NCBI GenBank assembly: GCA_040386975.1 | Contig: JAZKEO010000001.1 | Span: 1-64,000, forward strand | Reading direction: 5' to 3' | Source of the DNA: M2408 sp040386975 | GTDB lineage: Bacteria > Bacteroidota > Bacteroidia > Flavobacteriales_D > Crocinitomicaceae | DNA length: 64,000 nucleotides | In this document: positions 1 to 7,483 of the stretch, one piece after another | Numbering within the stretch: the stretch's first letter is position 1 | Layout: each line of letters begins with the position of its first letter | The notes under the pieces: generated by a model | The model's database searches: none | The model's input: the letters and a program-made list of their open reading frames with translations, nothing else | What the model was told of the DNA's origin: nothing | Position numbers and translations under genes: made by a program

Positions 1-128
1 TTAATTGGATTTAGATTGGTATAAGTTTCAGAAACTTGTTCTTTTAACAAAAGCCAATCAACTTTTTGCTGAATTTCTAATTCAGCAATGGCAAGATTTA
101 ATTCCTCCAAATTCGTAATTTTTTTCAT
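1..128 (-). CDS. hypothetical protein, 3'-truncated by window edge
   Basis: Only the first 42 codons are visible; the gene runs off the left edge. Its ATG (126-128) lies 5 nt after the stop of the holin-like membrane gene, so it is very probably the last visible cistron of the CsbD/YtxH operon. The visible N-terminus (MKKITNLEEL...) is hydrophilic, rich in Leu, Glu and Gln, predicted helical, and lacks a signal peptide. Small soluble proteins often follow YtxH and holin-like genes in Bacteroidota, but I do not recognise the family from this fragment. Confidence 0.75.
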   Translation of the reverse strand, partial: MKKITNLEELNLAIAELEIQQKVDWLLLKEQVSETYTNLNPI

Positions 129-133
129 CAGAA

Positions 134-472
134 TTAGTTTAAAATTTGTTTAACCATGGATTGTTTTACTTGTTTTTTTAAAGCTTTTTTACTCAGGTAT
201 AAAACGAAGTAGAGTAGGGCGTAAAATCCTGAAACAACTAAGAAACCAAAGTAATTTGTCCCTAGTATGGTGCCCAAATAAATAGCTAATGCAATTGAAC
301 CAAGAATCAAAAAAAATGAAAATGCCACAATCATGATTATTTTGTAAACCAAGGTTGAAACTATATCAGAAGTTTTATTAAGTGATTTTAGTTTGATTAA
401 TTCAAGGCTTGTTTTGCCGTATTGTTCCGCTCTTTCTAAAAGAGGTTCAATCATAAATATTTTTGTATCCAT
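134..472 (-). CDS. holin-like (phage holin superfamily) small membrane protein
   Basis: A 112-residue protein with a charged N-terminal helix (1-40), two strong membrane helices (about 43-66 and 70-93) and a basic tail with several Lys. This layout matches the Phage_holin_3_6-like proteins found beside YtxH genes in Bacteroidota. Despite the family name there are no phage genes nearby, so a role as an inner-membrane stress protein is more likely than lysis. It lies between YtxH (83 nt upstream) and the truncated first gene (5 nt downstream) and should be co-transcribed with them. The family call rests on topology and context. Confidence 0.7.
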   Translation of the reverse strand: MDTKIFMIEPLLERAEQYGKTSLELIKLKSLNKTSDIVSTLVYKIIMIVAFSFFLILGSIALAIYLGTILGTNYFGFLVVSGFYALLYFVLYLSKKALKKQVKQSMVKQILN

Positions 473-555
473 TTTCAGTTAGTTTTAAAACAAAGGTCAG
501 AATATTGCTACGCTGACCTTTGATTGTAATTTAAAAGATTTAGTTTGTAAACTGC

Positions 556-810
556 TTATGCTTTAGCTAAATGATCGTCAGCAAAATCTTTCAATTTTCC
601 TTTTGCCATTTCGCCATCTTTTTTTGCTTCATTCATGAAGTCATTGAATTTGTCTTTTACTGAATCTTTTAAATCTTCACCTTTAGACAATAATTTTTTT
701 CTTGTTTCACTTCCTTTATCTGGTGCGAAAAGAATTCCTAATGCTCCTCCTACTACCGCACCAACTAACAATGCTGCAACAAGTTTTCCTGTGTTGTTTC
801 CTTTTTCCAT
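556..810 (-). CDS. YtxH domain-containing stress protein
   Basis: An 84-residue protein with one glycine-rich membrane helix (about 10-28), the YtxH signature GILFAPDKGSETR directly after it, then an amphipathic, Lys/Asp-rich helical tail. YtxH proteins are small membrane-anchored proteins of general stress regulons whose biochemical role is unknown. It sits in an operon with Lmo0937-type, holin-like and CsbD genes, a typical stress-gene set. It is probably transcribed from the promoter upstream of csbD, as I see no TAnnTTTG box directly in front. Confidence 0.9.
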   Translation of the reverse strand: MEKGNNTGKLVAALLVGAVVGGALGILFAPDKGSETRKKLLSKGEDLKDSVKDKFNDFMNEAKKDGEMAKGKLKDFADDHLAKA

Positions 811-872
811 TTTGATCTATTTTACTATAATAATGACACATTGATAGTTTATCAATCTTGTGCTTTTTGATT

Positions 873-1025
873 TTAAATACTTTTACCTCTTATTAATCTT
901 AGAATTACTGCAAGAGCTGCAAGTATTAAAAGAAAATGTATAATTCCTCCTGCATCGTATCCGATGTAACCAATTGCCCAAATAAATGCTAATATTAAAG
1001 CGATTGTGTATAGAAAATTTCCCAT
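873..1025 (-). CDS. Lmo0937 family small membrane protein
   Basis: A 50-residue ORF from ATG (1023-1025) to TAA (873-875). The protein starts MGNFLYTIALILAFIW and ends RLIRGKSI, with two hydrophobic helices (about 4-21 and 27-43) around a GYDAGGIIH turn. That matches the Lmo0937/DUF5670 family of about 50-residue membrane proteins, which have a conserved Gly-Gly-x-x-His turn and a basic RLIRG end. Function is unknown; in Gram-positives a member is under general stress control. It lies 21 nt after the Asp-rich gene and 62 nt before YtxH, in the same stress operon. Confidence 0.85.
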   Translation of the reverse strand: MGNFLYTIALILAFIWAIGYIGYDAGGIIHFLLILAALAVILRLIRGKSI

Positions 1026-1046
1026 AATTTGTGTTTTAATGTTTGT

Positions 1047-1286
1047 TTAATTTTCTGGTTTTGTACAATCTGATTCAGTATCAATTCCCGTTCTGTCTGG
1101 ATTTGCTTCCCTTTTCGGTTTGTCAAATTTCGATTTACGTTTTTTTGTTGATGTATTATCTGAGTCAGTGTCTGTTCCAGTTTTATCTGCGTCATTATCA
1201 GGCTTTGTATGGTCTGATGAGTTTTTCGTTCCGCTTACTAATGGATTTTGAACAATTTTAGCGGTTTTATATCCTATAGGTTTCAT
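1047..1286 (-). CDS. small Asp/Thr/Lys-rich hypothetical protein
   Basis: A 79-residue, highly charged, low-complexity protein. The ATG at 1284-1286, 2 nt after the stop of the OM barrel gene, is preferred to an upstream TTG. After a short N-terminus (MKPIGYKTAKI) come alternating acidic stretches (NDADKTGTDTDSD; NPDRTGIDTESD) around a basic patch (KKRKSKFDKPKRE). There is no signal peptide or membrane segment. The acidic units are repetitive and resemble Asp/Asn-rich calcium-loop spacing, but no canonical motif is complete. I recognise no family. The position in the stress operon supports a real gene. Confidence 0.6.
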   Translation of the reverse strand: MKPIGYKTAKIVQNPLVSGTKNSSDHTKPDNDADKTGTDTDSDNTSTKKRKSKFDKPKREANPDRTGIDTESDCTKPEN

Positions 1287-1288
1287 GA

Positions 1289-1927
1289 TTAAAAGCGAAT
1301 TCCTAAAGTTGCTTGTACCCAAACATTTTTGTATCTTGGTGTAGTTGTTGTTCCGTCTCCGTTATTTTTAAATAGATCCCAACCAACTCGTGTACCAATT
1401 ACCAATTGTTTGATATTTATGTCAGCTCCTAATGTCGCACACATGGTATTTTTTCTTACATCATCGTTTTCAAATTCTTGTTCTTGCAAAACATTCGTTG
1501 TTGAAGTCCCGAAAACATCTTTTTGTTTTACTAAGTAAGAAAATTGTGGTCCAGCAACAATCGTTATGAAACTAACTGGTTTGATAGCGAATAATAAGGG
1601 AACATCAATGTAAGTTGTTGTTCTTGTAAAGCTATATGGACTTCCCAAAATCACTCCTGTTGCTTGAAAACCTTTTTGAGAAAGTAAAATCTCAGGTTGC
1701 ACACCAATTAATTCTCCTAATGGAATCGCAACAAATGCTCCAACAGCTAAACCTAACTTTGCATCTGCATTAAATTGTTCACCTTGAGAATCGTACACAT
1801 TTGAGGAGTTTACTCCAGCTTTTAAGCCTAAAGTTAGTTCATTTCTATAATCTTTTCCTTCACTTTGAGCATTACTTGTGTTTGCAAAAAATGCGATACT
1901 TGCTATTATTACTAATGTCTTTTTCAT
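1289..1927 (-). CDS. outer-membrane beta-barrel protein (PorT/OMP_b-brl_2 type)
   Basis: A 212-residue protein with a signal peptide (1-20, ending SNAQ), then alternating short amphipathic strands (LTLGLKAGVNSSN; GLAVGAFVAIP; VQPEILLSQKGF; TYIDVPLLFAI; VVAGPQFSYLV) and a terminal aromatic residue (ATLGIRF). This is the usual pattern of eight-stranded Bacteroidota outer-membrane barrels of the PorT-like family. The ligand or role is unknown. It is the third gene of the csbD operon, 45 nt after the coiled-coil lipoprotein and 2 nt before the Asp-rich gene. Confidence 0.85.
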   Translation of the reverse strand: MKKTLVIIASIAFFANTSNAQSEGKDYRNELTLGLKAGVNSSNVYDSQGEQFNADAKLGLAVGAFVAIPLGELIGVQPEILLSQKGFQATGVILGSPYSFTRTTTYIDVPLLFAIKPVSFITIVAGPQFSYLVKQKDVFGTSTTNVLQEQEFENDDVRKNTMCATLGADINIKQLVIGTRVGWDLFKNNGDGTTTTPRYKNVWVQATLGIRF

Positions 1928-1972
1928 TTTGTCTATTTTTAAATTGTTTATTTTTTTACTAACTACTAACTA

Positions 1973-2401
1973 TTACTTAGTAAACACATTTTTAATTGCT
2001 TCCCCTAAATCGTTCATATCGTCAGAAAATTCGGTTTTGAACTCTTCCCAATTTTCTTTTCCTTGAGCTTTGTAATCATCCATTGTTTTCTTCAAATCAC
2101 TATTTTTTTGTTCTAATTCTAAAACTCGTTTTCTGTAATCAGCTTTAGCTTCCATTTTTTCGTTGTCAATGCGGGCATTAAATTCAGCTATGCTTTTGTT
2201 ATTTGCTTCGATTCTATCAGCTGTTTCTTTTCTATATTCTTCAATTTCAGCTACATATTCTTGATTTGCTTCATCTAGTTTGTCTTCTGATTCTTCTAGG
2301 TTTTCTTGTGCATTTTCTACTTTTTTAGCTGATGTCTCACAGGATGAAATAGAAGCAATCAAGCCAGCGACAACTGCTAATGTTAAAAGAGGTTTTTTCA
2401 T
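1973..2401 (-). CDS. coiled-coil lipoprotein (stress response)
   Basis: A 142-residue protein with a lipoprotein signal peptide (lipobox SISSC, Cys about residue 21), followed by long Glu/Lys/Asp-rich helices predicted to form coiled coils (about 25-115). The C-terminal module contains WEEFKTEFSDDMNDLG. A similar W-x-x-FK-x-E module recurs in the lipoprotein at 6042-6536, suggesting the two are related. The protein is probably anchored in the outer membrane and periplasmic. It is second in the csbD operon, 186 nt after csbD, with a palindromic repeat in the gap. No enzymatic motif is visible. Confidence 0.75.
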   Translation of the reverse strand: MKKPLLTLAVVAGLIASISSCETSAKKVENAQENLEESEDKLDEANQEYVAEIEEYRKETADRIEANNKSIAEFNARIDNEKMEAKADYRKRVLELEQKNSDLKKTMDDYKAQGKENWEEFKTEFSDDMNDLGEAIKNVFTK

Positions 2402-2478
2402 GATTTCTATTTTTTTTTGGTTTATAATTACTGCGCTAACGTTTGTACTTCATCTGCTGTCGTAGATTCTTCTCGCAA

Positions 2479-2496
2479 TCCCGATAGCTATCGGGA
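2479..2496. repeat. perfect 18-bp palindrome (dispersed REP-like element)
   Basis: TCCCGATAGCTATCGGGA is perfectly self-complementary and lies in the 186-nt gap between csbD and the coiled-coil lipoprotein gene. It is GC-rich against very AT-rich surroundings, so it stands out as an inserted unit. I recall this word as a common dispersed palindrome in Bacteroidota genomes. It could form a hairpin that stabilises or attenuates the csbD transcript. There is no U-run on the minus strand, so it is not a simple terminator. Confidence 0.7.
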
Positions 2497-2556
2497 GCGA
2501 AGACGCTTTTTAAAACTTTTTTGTTAAAAATGCAAAGACGAAGTCAAATTGAATTT

Positions 2557-2590
2557 ACACTCATAACTACTTACTCATAACTCATAACTA
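2557..2590. repeat. ACTCATAA-type intergenic repeat cluster
   Basis: Several tandem copies of ACTCATAACT(A) lie directly after csbD, and the last copy overlaps the csbD stop codon (2588-2590). The same word family recurs at 7406-7430, 16480-16536, 25461-25490 and 31941-32011, always at gene ends or starts. Confidence 0.7.
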
Positions 2591-2776
2591 AATCTCAGAT
2601 ATGATTCGTTGAATTTCTTCTTTCGTTTTACCAAGTTTTTGTTGAATTCGACCCAACATCTCATCTTTTTTTCCTTCGATAAGTAAAACATCATCATCGG
2701 TAAGCATGGCAAATTTTTGTTTTAATTTTCCTTTGATTTCGTTCCAATCTCCTTTTAGTTCAGTTGTATTTTTCAT
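2588..2776 (-). CDS. CsbD family stress protein
   Basis: A 62-residue protein that is a complete CsbD domain: LKGDWNEIKGKLKQKF, then LTDDD, then IEGKKDEMLGRIQQKLGKT, in the family order and at the usual length (about 60-70). CsbD proteins are small, soluble, general-stress proteins without known enzymatic activity. The gene is first in a run of seven or more minus-strand stress/envelope genes. It follows a promoter with the conserved GTAAC direct repeats at 2833-2870 shared by five other transcription units in this window. Confidence 0.92.
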   Translation of the reverse strand: MKNTTELKGDWNEIKGKLKQKFAMLTDDDVLLIEGKKDEMLGRIQQKLGKTKEEIQRIISEI

Positions 2777-2803
2777 GTTTTCTATTTGTTAATTTCTATA
2801 CTA

Positions 2804-2870
2804 CAAAGTTCGTCAGTCAGCTACTGTTTTGTGTTACACAAGATTTGAGATAAGTTACATGATTCACAGA
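2804..2870 (-). promoter_or_regulatory. regulon promoter 1: tandem GTAAC operator plus -7 box (csbD operon)
   Basis: Read on the minus strand: GTGAATCAT followed by GTAAC (plus-strand GTTAC 2854-2858), 16 nt, GTAAC (GTTAC 2833-2837), 21 nt, then GAACTTTG (CAAAGTTC 2804-2811), a variant of the Bacteroidota -7 box. The repeats have a 21-bp period and the proximal one takes the place of the -33 element. The start codon of csbD is 28 nt further on. The identical layout occurs at five other sites. Confidence 0.8.
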
Positions 2871-2925
2871 TTGATAGCTTCTTTAAAAAAATCGAATCAA
2901 AAGCATCACTTATGAGTTTTTTTAG

Positions 2926-2933
2926 TAACTTTG
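2926..2933 (+). promoter_or_regulatory. -7 box of LVIVD lipoprotein gene
   Basis: TAACTTTG matches TAnnTTTG and ends 16 nt before the ATG at 2950. No clear TTTG -33 element is visible at the usual spacing. Confidence 0.55.
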
Positions 2934-2949
2934 TCTAAAAATTTTTGGG

Positions 2950-4530
2950 ATGAAATATTTCAGCTTATTATTACTTACTCTATCAATCGTCTTATTTTCC
3001 TGTAAAAAGGACAAAAATCCAGAAACTCAAGCTACTGGAACTACATTTTTGACTACTGAAAATTTATCATCCCGTATTGACTATTTTTGGAATAAAATTG
3101 AGCCTTTTCCAAAATCATTAAATGATAGTATCACATTTTATCATCTTGCTGATGTTACTTCACCAACAGTAAATGGTGAAATTTGTAGCGCAACTAGCAT
3201 TGAAATTGTAGGAAATTTATGTTACGTAACTTATCACATTGCTGGTGCAGTTTATGGAGGTGCTATTGAAGTTTTTGATATTTCAACGCCTGCAAATCCA
3301 GAATTGATTTCTCAATTGATTTTAACAGATACAGATTTTAATCATTGTACCATTTCTGATGGAAAATTGTATGCTGTTGGAGGACGCGATATTTATTCTT
3401 CTGATTTTACTATTAACAATACAAAAGGAGCAATTTTATTAGAGGTGACCTTAAACAGCGGTTTATTAACAACCAATTTTAGATGGGGAGTTTTACCTTC
3501 TTATTCTGGTAATTCAGTGAATGTTGTTGGAGATTATTTGTTTGTTTCAGCTGGAAGTACAGGCGGAGGAGTTTTCACTCTAAATAAAAGTGATTTAAGT
3601 TTAGTTCAGTCTGATTATTTCGATAATGCAAAATTTTGTGATATCAAAAATAATCAAATTGGAGACCAAATGATCGTTTTACAGGGATATCCTGAAGCAA
3701 ATTTACACGAATACATAGCTGGTTCAAATAATATTTCGGGTAAAACAATTCACAATATTTTAAATCAAAATGTGCCTTATAACGGTAAAGCTGTTGTTCA
3801 CATTGATAACGATGATGTTTTTGTGTGCACAGGTGTAAATGGTTTGATGGGCTTTCATACGAATGCTTTGACTACGCCATTTTTAGATTTTGATTCACCT
3901 GGTGATGGTCATGCAAATGGTGTTCACACGGATGCAAATTTTATTTACATTGCTAATGGACTTGAAGGTTTGATTATTGTTAACAAAGATGATTATACAA
4001 TTCATTCGATTTTCTCATATAATGGTTCAGCAAATTATGTGAGAGCAAATGGAGAATATGTATTTATTGCAAATGGTAAAGGTGGTTTAAAAATCATTCG
4101 TAGAGTTGATCCATTACCTGAAGAAAATGATTGTGCAAGTCGTCCAACACTGAATCCATCTTCTATAAATGGTACTTTTGTTATCAACAAAAAACATTCA
4201 TTAGCTTATTCTGGGACTAATATTTTAAATGGAGATTTTTCTAATTTTGGTGAGTTTTATTTTTGTGGGAACCTTACTCTAAATAAGAAAATGATTTTAA
4301 ACAATGGTTCTATCACTGAAATTGAAGGAACCTTACATGCAAAGGATTTGTTTATCAATCCAGGTTCAACACTTCGTATCAAGGGAAATTTAATTGTTGA
4401 TGGCGATTTGCATTTGAAAGGTAATTTGGAGTTTATTGGTACCAACAATGTTGTGACAGTTGCTGGAAGCGTTATTAAAACAAATGGTTATGTTGTAAGC
4501 GGAATTTACACTTCAAACCAAGTTTTGTAA
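2950..4530 (+). CDS. LVIVD-repeat lipoprotein, probable beta-propeller
   Basis: A 526-residue protein. The signal peptide ends in a lipobox (LFSC, Cys18), followed by KKDKN. Residues about 55-385 contain repeated blades with VVGDYLFVSAGS, HIDNDDVFVCTGVNGL, TDANFIYIANGLEGLIIVN and ANGEYVFIANGKGGLKII, the LVIVD-type repeat that builds surface beta-propellers. After a linker with Cys (DCASR) the last 130 residues are short strands (NLTLNKK; LFINPGSTLRIKG; NLIVDGDLHLKGNL) like a small beta-helix. Probably surface-exposed, ligand unknown. It stands alone on the plus strand and is convergent with the DUF3494 gene. Confidence 0.8.
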   Translation: MKYFSLLLLTLSIVLFSCKKDKNPETQATGTTFLTTENLSSRIDYFWNKIEPFPKSLNDSITFYHLADVTSPTVNGEICSATSIEIVGNLCYVTYHIAGAVYGGAIEVFDISTPANPELISQLILTDTDFNHCTISDGKLYAVGGRDIYSSDFTINNTKGAILLEVTLNSGLLTTNFRWGVLPSYSGNSVNVVGDYLFVSAGSTGGGVFTLNKSDLSLVQSDYFDNAKFCDIKNNQIGDQMIVLQGYPEANLHEYIAGSNNISGKTIHNILNQNVPYNGKAVVHIDNDDVFVCTGVNGLMGFHTNALTTPFLDFDSPGDGHANGVHTDANFIYIANGLEGLIIVNKDDYTIHSIFSYNGSANYVRANGEYVFIANGKGGLKIIRRVDPLPEENDCASRPTLNPSSINGTFVINKKHSLAYSGTNILNGDFSNFGEFYFCGNLTLNKKMILNNGSITEIEGTLHAKDLFINPGSTLRIKGNLIVDGDLHLKGNLEFIGTNNVVTVAGSVIKTNGYVVSGIYTSNQVL

Positions 4531-4564
4531 TGAGATTATAAAAACATCTTTATTTGCTTGAACA

Positions 4565-5806
4565 TCAATTTGAAATTAGTTTTCCTGATTGAATTAATTT
4601 ATCTTTATTAAATACTTTATAAAAATAGATTCCACTTGGAAAATTACTAGTTTCAATTTTTGATTTTTCTATGATTAGACTTTTCTTGTCAACTAGATCG
4701 CCTAAAACATTGTACAATTTTAATTCCCAACTATCATTTATATTGATGTTTTTTAGGGTAATATTTATTTCAGCATTAAATGGATTTGGATAAAGTGAAA
4801 TATCGAAATCAGTAATTGAAAAATCTACTACTTTAATTTCAGAATAAAAATTTATTCCATTATAATCAAATTGGTTTAAACGGTAGTAAATCATTCCTTG
4901 ATTGAATTCTTCATCAATAAAATTGTAAGATGACAAATTTGAACTAGAACCAGCAGCATTTATTACTCCAATTGATCTAAAATTCACACCATTATCTGAC
5001 TTTTCAATTTGAAAAAATGAACTATTATTTTCTGAAGCTGTTTGCCAATTTAGAATTGCGGTTGAATTTATTGCTGATTTTTCGGCTTCAAAAAAAATTA
5101 AGTTTATTGGTAAAACTATACCACTATTTAAACATGCAATTCCAACATTATTGTCCAGTGAAACGGCACCTTTTTTTGTCAATGCTCTACCAAAAAGAGA
5201 ACAATCATTTGCTAAACTAATTGCGCCATTTGTAATTAGAGTACCATTAAATTCTGAATTTGAACCCAAAGATAAGGCACCATTAATTTGCCAATACACA
5301 TTACATAAATTGGCATTATTAGTTAGAATCACTTTCGATAAAGCACTAGTTGAAAAAGCACCATCAATTTTAATGACAAAAATAGCATTAGGATCATTTT
5401 CTGCATCTAAAATTAAATCTCCAGTTAAAGATGCAGCTGAATTTATAGAATAAACATCAGCTAATAAAATTTGTCCAGAACCTAAAGTATTCGCTAAAGT
5501 TGTATTACAAGTTAGTGCATTCAAATCATCATAAACTTGATCTAAATCAATACTAGCTTGTAATGAAGTTGCATCAGCATTATGGATTTGACCATCAAGT
5601 GTTCCAGGAAGAAAACCTGAGAAAGCTCCATCATGAGTTCCTATGTCACCTGTGATATTGGAAGCTCCAACATTATTAAACGCTCCAATAGATGTAAAAA
5701 AAGTAAAATTGGCGACAGCTCCAAGATTTATTGTTTGAGAAAAATTGAATCTTGTAAATAATAGAACTAGTATAATTGTTATTATTGGGTGTAATTTAGG
5801 TTTCAT
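4565..5806 (-). CDS. T9SS-secreted DUF3494 (ice-binding-like) protein
   Basis: A 413-residue protein: signal peptide (1-24, FNFSQ), one DUF3494 domain (about 27-228, with NITGDIGTHDG, GDLILDAENDPNAIFVIKIDG, NVYWQINGALSLGS, GTLITNGAISL and GRALTKKGAVSLD), a fibronectin-like module (about 235-330, starting LPINLIFFEAE), and a T9SS type A sorting domain (about 335-413, FDISLYPNPFN...SGKLISN). DUF3494 is the ice-binding beta-solenoid domain of antifreeze proteins and ice adhesins; here it would be exported and surface-attached or released. Ice binding itself is inferred. It is monocistronic behind regulon promoter 2 and has a larger two-domain paralog at 7484-9109. Confidence 0.87.
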   Translation of the reverse strand: MKPKLHPIITIILVLLFTRFNFSQTINLGAVANFTFFTSIGAFNNVGASNITGDIGTHDGAFSGFLPGTLDGQIHNADATSLQASIDLDQVYDDLNALTCNTTLANTLGSGQILLADVYSINSAASLTGDLILDAENDPNAIFVIKIDGAFSTSALSKVILTNNANLCNVYWQINGALSLGSNSEFNGTLITNGAISLANDCSLFGRALTKKGAVSLDNNVGIACLNSGIVLPINLIFFEAEKSAINSTAILNWQTASENNSSFFQIEKSDNGVNFRSIGVINAAGSSSNLSSYNFIDEEFNQGMIYYRLNQFDYNGINFYSEIKVVDFSITDFDISLYPNPFNAEINITLKNININDSWELKLYNVLGDLVDKKSLIIEKSKIETSNFPSGIYFYKVFNKDKLIQSGKLISN

Positions 5807-5850
5807 CTGAAAGAGTTTTACTTATGAATAATCTTGTATTAATTATAATA

Positions 5851-5914
5851 CAAAGATGCAAACTCTTAAAAATCTTAGGGTTACAACTTTCTCCTTTAAA
5901 TTTACATGAATCAC
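5851..5914 (-). promoter_or_regulatory. regulon promoter 2: tandem GTAAC operator plus -7 box
   Basis: Minus strand: GTGATTCAT then GTAAA (plus TTTAC 5901-5905), 16 nt, GTAAC (GTTAC 5880-5884), 21 nt, CATCTTTG (CAAAGATG 5851-5858). The spacings equal those of the other five sites. The start codon of the DUF3494 gene lies 45 nt downstream of the -7 box. Confidence 0.75.
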
Positions 5915-6041
5915 TTATTTGTTCACAGTTCAATTAAAAGAGTAACTAAAGTTTTTTTTCTTAAACCTAAATCTTTTAATTCACGACTTATTTCATTCAA
6001 ATCCGAATTAAATTTTTTTTATCTTTTCATTTAAAATTAAT

Positions 6042-6536
6042 TCATTTCTCTAATTGAATTGGGCTTAAATCTTTTAAACCTAAATCAATCTCACTTAGAT
6101 TTTGATTGACTTCTAATTTAAAGGATTCCCACTTTATTTTTATTTCCTCTTCGTACTTTTTCAATTGACTTTTCAATTCAATGTTATTGTTTTCGAGGTT
6201 GGTAAGTCTTTTAGATTCTTTGTTGCTAAGTTTTACTTTACTTTTAATTTCTATTATTTTAGTTTCATTATCTAAAATTCGTCTGTCAATTTCCGTTTTA
6301 AAATAAGTCCATTCATCATGTAAAACAATATTCTTATCAAGAGGATTTTTTACATGCTCAATTTTTTTTGTTTTTAATGCAAAAGTTTTTGTTGCATTAT
6401 GTTTTTCTGAAATTTGACTATTTAGTTTGTAATTTCGAATTAATTTATCTGCTTTTTGTTCATGGGATTCACATGAGATAAAAAGTATCACAGATAAAAT
6501 TGGTGCTAAAGAAGCAAGAATAGTTGAAGTTTTCAT
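6042..6536 (-). CDS. coiled-coil lipoprotein, partner of DUF4239 protein
   Basis: A 164-residue protein with a lipoprotein signal peptide (FISC, Cys22) and then a Lys/Glu-rich, largely helical body (about 70-150 predicted coiled coil). It contains two related segments, DEWTYFKTEIDRRI and IKWESFKLEVNQNL, similar to WEEFKTEFSDDM in the stress lipoprotein at 1973-2401. It begins 6 nt after the DUF4239 gene, so the two form an operon. The function is unknown; the membrane-plus-lipoprotein pairing suggests an envelope role. Confidence 0.7.
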   Translation of the reverse strand: MKTSTILASLAPILSVILFISCESHEQKADKLIRNYKLNSQISEKHNATKTFALKTKKIEHVKNPLDKNIVLHDEWTYFKTEIDRRILDNETKIIEIKSKVKLSNKESKRLTNLENNNIELKSQLKKYEEEIKIKWESFKLEVNQNLSEIDLGLKDLSPIQLEK

Positions 6537-6542
6537 ATTGTT

Positions 6543-7400
6543 TTACTTTGTTGAATTATTAAGTTTCATCTGTTTTTCATTGAATTTCTCTTGTTTTATA
6601 AGGAACTCATTATCCATCATTTCAATTTTTAGGATTTCCATATACGATTTTGGCTCAATTTTTAAACTTCCAGCAAAAGGATGATCTAATAAAATGATGG
6701 TAAATAAAATCATTCCGATAAAAGCTCCAAATAGTGAATTTAAACCAATCAAAATTCGCGTGTGTTCAATGTCTAGTAACATTGCACAAATAATTGTAAT
6801 TACTGCTCCAATCATAATTGGTAGCCACATCGATGGAGGAATTTCTGTTTCCATTGCCGAAATACGAAGCTCTCGAAGAGTACACAATTCATTCAAATGA
6901 TGAAACATTTCTCCTAAGAGTTGCGTTTGAAATGGATTTTTTGGATTCAAACTTTCTAGAGTGTAAAATACTTTATTTAAAGATTCTGGTGTTTTACTAC
7001 TCAATTTTAACTTTTCCATATTCGGAAAGTCTTCATCAATCACATTAAAGACATAGCCTAAATAAACAGTTTTTAATTTTTGAGAATCTAATGTATCAGG
7101 ATAAAATTTGATATCTCTGTAAAGCGATAATGCCGAACCACCTTCTTGATTGATATTTGTTTGTGTATCGTTTAATTGACCCCAAACTGTAAATACCACA
7201 AAACCCAAAAGTAGGGCATAAAAACTCGCAATAGCAGTAAAAAGGAAGCCTGTTACCTCATTGTGAGATCTTAATACTTTTACACGAATGTATTTCCTAA
7301 AAATGAATGTTAAAGTACCCGCAAAAAGAGCACCTGAACTTATCATTATAATAAATAGCCAAATCGTTGGTATTTGAAGCATGTGGTAAGTGATAGCCAT
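6543..7400 (-). CDS. DUF4239 family membrane protein
   Basis: A 285-residue integral membrane protein with two N-terminal helices (about 13-33 and 53-74), a central soluble region (about 85-185), two C-terminal helices (about 190-210 and 217-238) and a charged tail. The motif FLFTAIASFYALLLGFVVFTVW and the following NQEGGSALSLYRDI are typical of DUF4239 (bestrophin-like in some annotations). Activity is unknown. It is followed after 6 nt by a coiled-coil lipoprotein. I see no good promoter immediately upstream, only an ATGAG-type repeat and the terminator of the DUF3494 gene, so partial read-through from regulon promoter 3 is possible. Confidence 0.8.
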   Translation of the reverse strand: MAITYHMLQIPTIWLFIIMISSGALFAGTLTFIFRKYIRVKVLRSHNEVTGFLFTAIASFYALLLGFVVFTVWGQLNDTQTNINQEGGSALSLYRDIKFYPDTLDSQKLKTVYLGYVFNVIDEDFPNMEKLKLSSKTPESLNKVFYTLESLNPKNPFQTQLLGEMFHHLNELCTLRELRISAMETEIPPSMWLPIMIGAVITIICAMLLDIEHTRILIGLNSLFGAFIGMILFTIILLDHPFAGSLKIEPKSYMEILKIEMMDNEFLIKQEKFNEKQMKLNNSTK

Positions 7401-7405
7401 TTCCT

Positions 7406-7430
7406 TAGTTATGAGTTAGTAGTTATGAGT
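7406..7430. repeat. TTAGTTATGAGT-type intergenic repeat
   Basis: Two copies of AGTTATGAGT separated by TAGT lie between the DUF4239 start codon and the upstream terminator. They belong to the same word family as the repeats at 2557, 16480, 25461 and 31941. Confidence 0.65.
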
Positions 7431-7443
7431 GGGGAGTAAAAAA

Positions 7444-7475
7444 CAAACTCCAATCAGAAATCTGATTGGAGTTTG
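7444..7475 (-). terminator. intrinsic terminator of the double-DUF3494 gene
   Basis: A perfect 15-bp stem (7444-7458 with 7461-7475, CAAACTCCAATCAGA) with a 2-nt loop, followed on the minus strand by a T-rich run (TTTTTT). It lies 8 nt after the stop codon at 7484. Confidence 0.8.
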
Positions 7476-7483
7476 GAATTATT

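Noticed and set aside
134..472. Phage holin, suggesting a prophage
   Set aside because: No lysin, capsid, tail, integrase or attachment repeats nearby; the gene sits in a CsbD/YtxH stress operon where holin-like proteins are usual.
1043..1261. Plus-strand open frame opposite the Asp-rich gene
   Set aside because: It is a low-complexity antisense shadow without start context; the minus-strand gene fits the operon.
2833..2870. CRP/FNR-type inverted operator
   Set aside because: The half-sites are direct, not inverted, and their period is 21 bp rather than the 14-16-bp dyad of CRP-like proteins.
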